Assembly (NCBI GenBank): GCA_030066595.1
Contig: JASJBI010000004.1
Location: forward strand, 62,001-126,000
Source of the DNA: Alphaproteobacteria bacterium
GTDB lineage: Bacteria > Pseudomonadota > Alphaproteobacteria > JAJFFI01
DNA: 64,000 nt
Direction of reading: 5' to 3'
Positions 63,286-64,000 of this stretch are shown here, in pieces. The translations under genes were made by a program, and so were the position numbers. Numbering within the stretch: position 1 is the first letter of the stretch; the number at the start of each line of letters is the position of its first letter. The notes below the pieces were generated by a model. It searched no databases and was not told the DNA's origin. It saw only the letters and a list, made by a program, of their open reading frames with translations.

Positions 63286-64000
63286 TCAGGTGGTGGCGAA
63301 ATCTTTGAGCCGCACCGGCAGGCGCTTGCGTCCCCAGGTGCCAGGCGGGCCGTCGAAGACCCCGGCGCACGGAGTGCCGCACGAGACGCACCGTCCGTCG
63401 CCGGACAGCCTCCAGTCGGACAGCTCGTACCAGTCGCGTCCGATCAGCCGCTCGCCGCAGCCATGGCAATAGGTGCTTTGCCGGCCCAGGTCGTGCACGT
63501 TGCCGACATAGACGTGGCGGAGGCCGTTCTGGCGGGCGATTCGGCGGCTCCGGATCAGCGTTTCCGGCGGCGTGTCCGTCTTGTCCCGCATCTTCCAGTC
63601 CGGGTGGAAGGCGGTGAAATGCAGCGGCACGTCCGGGCCCAGGTTCTCCATGATCCACTGGGTCATTTCCTCGATCTCGGACGCGGAATCGTTTTCGTCT
63701 GGGATCATGAGGTTGGTGAGCTCGAACCAGACGTCGGTCTCGTGCTTGAGGTATCTCAGGGTCTCGAGCACGGGCGCGAGTTCGCCGGCGCAGATCTTCT
63801 TGTAGAAGCCCTCGGTGAACGCCTTGAGGTCGATATTCGCGGCATCCATGTGACGATAGAACTCGACCCGGGGCTCCGGCGTGATGTACCCCGCGGTCAC
63901 GGCCACCGTTTTGATGCCGCGGGCGTGGCAGGCCTCGGCGACATCCACCGCGTATTCGAGAAAGATCACCGGGTCGTTGTACGTGAAGGCGACACTGCGG
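63286..64000 (-). CDS. amrS: AmmeMemoRadiSam system radical SAM enzyme, C-terminal part
   Basis: The minus-strand frame runs off the window end, so the N-terminal CxxxCxxC cluster site is not seen. The visible 238 residues include FTYNDPVIFLEYAVDVAEAC, KTVAVTAGYITPEPRVEFYR, ANIDLKAFTEGFYKKICAGE, LMIPDENDSASEIEEMTQWI and VPLHFTAFHPDWKM, the pattern of the AmmeMemoRadiSam radical SAM protein. The end has two CxxC pairs (CHGCG and CVSCGTPC), probably a zinc or second cluster site. It partners functionally with the MEMO-AMMECR1 fusion across the ars operon. Confidence 0.9.
   Translation of the reverse strand, partial: RSVAFTYNDPVIFLEYAVDVAEACHARGIKTVAVTAGYITPEPRVEFYRHMDAANIDLKAFTEGFYKKICAGELAPVLETLRYLKHETDVWFELTNLMIPDENDSASEIEEMTQWIMENLGPDVPLHFTAFHPDWKMRDKTDTPPETLIRSRRIARQNGLRHVYVGNVHDLGRQSTYCHGCGERLIGRDWYELSDWRLSGDGRCVSCGTPCAGVFDGPPGTWGRKRLPVRLKDFATT

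Noticed and set aside
1-64000. CRISPR arrays, rRNA genes, plasmid or replication origins
   Set aside because: No regularly spaced short repeats, rRNA-like sequence or origin-type iterons were noticed on reading; a dedicated scan was not possible.

Overview
The window is high-GC DNA from an alphaproteobacterium, probably a Rhodospirillales-like lineage. Supporting signs are the three-subunit periplasmic formate dehydrogenase, the neighbourhood of ComF, glutaredoxin, Nit-type amidase, DUF1178 and methyltransferase genes, a DUF1465/RcdA-type protein, a 3-hydroxybutyrate dehydrogenase, and many ATGA-type gene overlaps. No rRNA, tRNA or CRISPR array was seen. I cannot name the species from sequence alone.

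Layout. 0-6.8 kb: formate dehydrogenase locus (small Tat protein, FdhA, FdhB, lipoprotein, cytochrome b subunit), then a WD40 propeller fused to cytochrome c and a 42-residue membrane peptide. 6.9-15.3 kb: a palindromic operator followed by an IorAB-type 2-oxoacid oxidoreductase, a TRAP transporter, a MarR regulator and a secreted cyclase-family hydrolase; this looks like one uptake and catabolism unit for an aromatic or other carboxylate. 15.4-17 kb: a protein joining a chemoreceptor signalling tip to two tandem globins. 17-23.3 kb: RidA and DadA, then an accessory region in which the 3' end of dadA plus its downstream tail occurs three times as direct repeats. The repeats separate two lower-GC cargo blocks (TetR, enoyl-CoA hydratase and monooxygenase; an IS3 remnant, an unknown gene and a cyclase remnant).

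23.4-32 kb: a metal-handling region with an ArsR/SmtB-metallothionein pair, NicO and DUF1007 nickel/cobalt genes, two CDF transporters, ZnuA and a His-tailed outer-membrane protein that share Zur-like boxes, and a MerR regulator with a classic operator. 32-43.8 kb: mostly housekeeping genes (MATE exporter, gamma-glutamyltransferase, methyltransferases, Nit amidase, glutaredoxin, ComF, DUF1178) plus a Crp-family regulator. Next to that regulator is a perfect TGTGA-N6-TCACA site placed at about -41.5 of a predicted terminator-ended small RNA. 43.9-50.3 kb: 3-hydroxybutyrate dehydrogenase, two tandem patatin lipases, an EEP nuclease/phosphatase, a phospholipase D-VTT fusion, and a gene-poor stretch with a second possible small RNA. 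50.3-60.2 kb: sulfhydrylase, alpha/beta hydrolase, thioesterase, RcdA-like protein, a divergent MarR/luciferase-like pair, a secreted propeller protein, a ferritin-like protein, cytochrome c, and an ECF sigma with a cupin-type anti-sigma. 60.2-64 kb: a MEMO1-AMMECR1 fusion and its radical SAM partner (AmmeMemoRadiSam system) on either side of an arsR-arsC-aqpS operon.

The strongest candidates for something undescribed are the chemoreceptor-tip/tandem-globin protein, the triplicated dadA 3' end with its cargo blocks, and the Crp-site-driven small RNA. All functional statements come from reading motifs and context; no database search was run.
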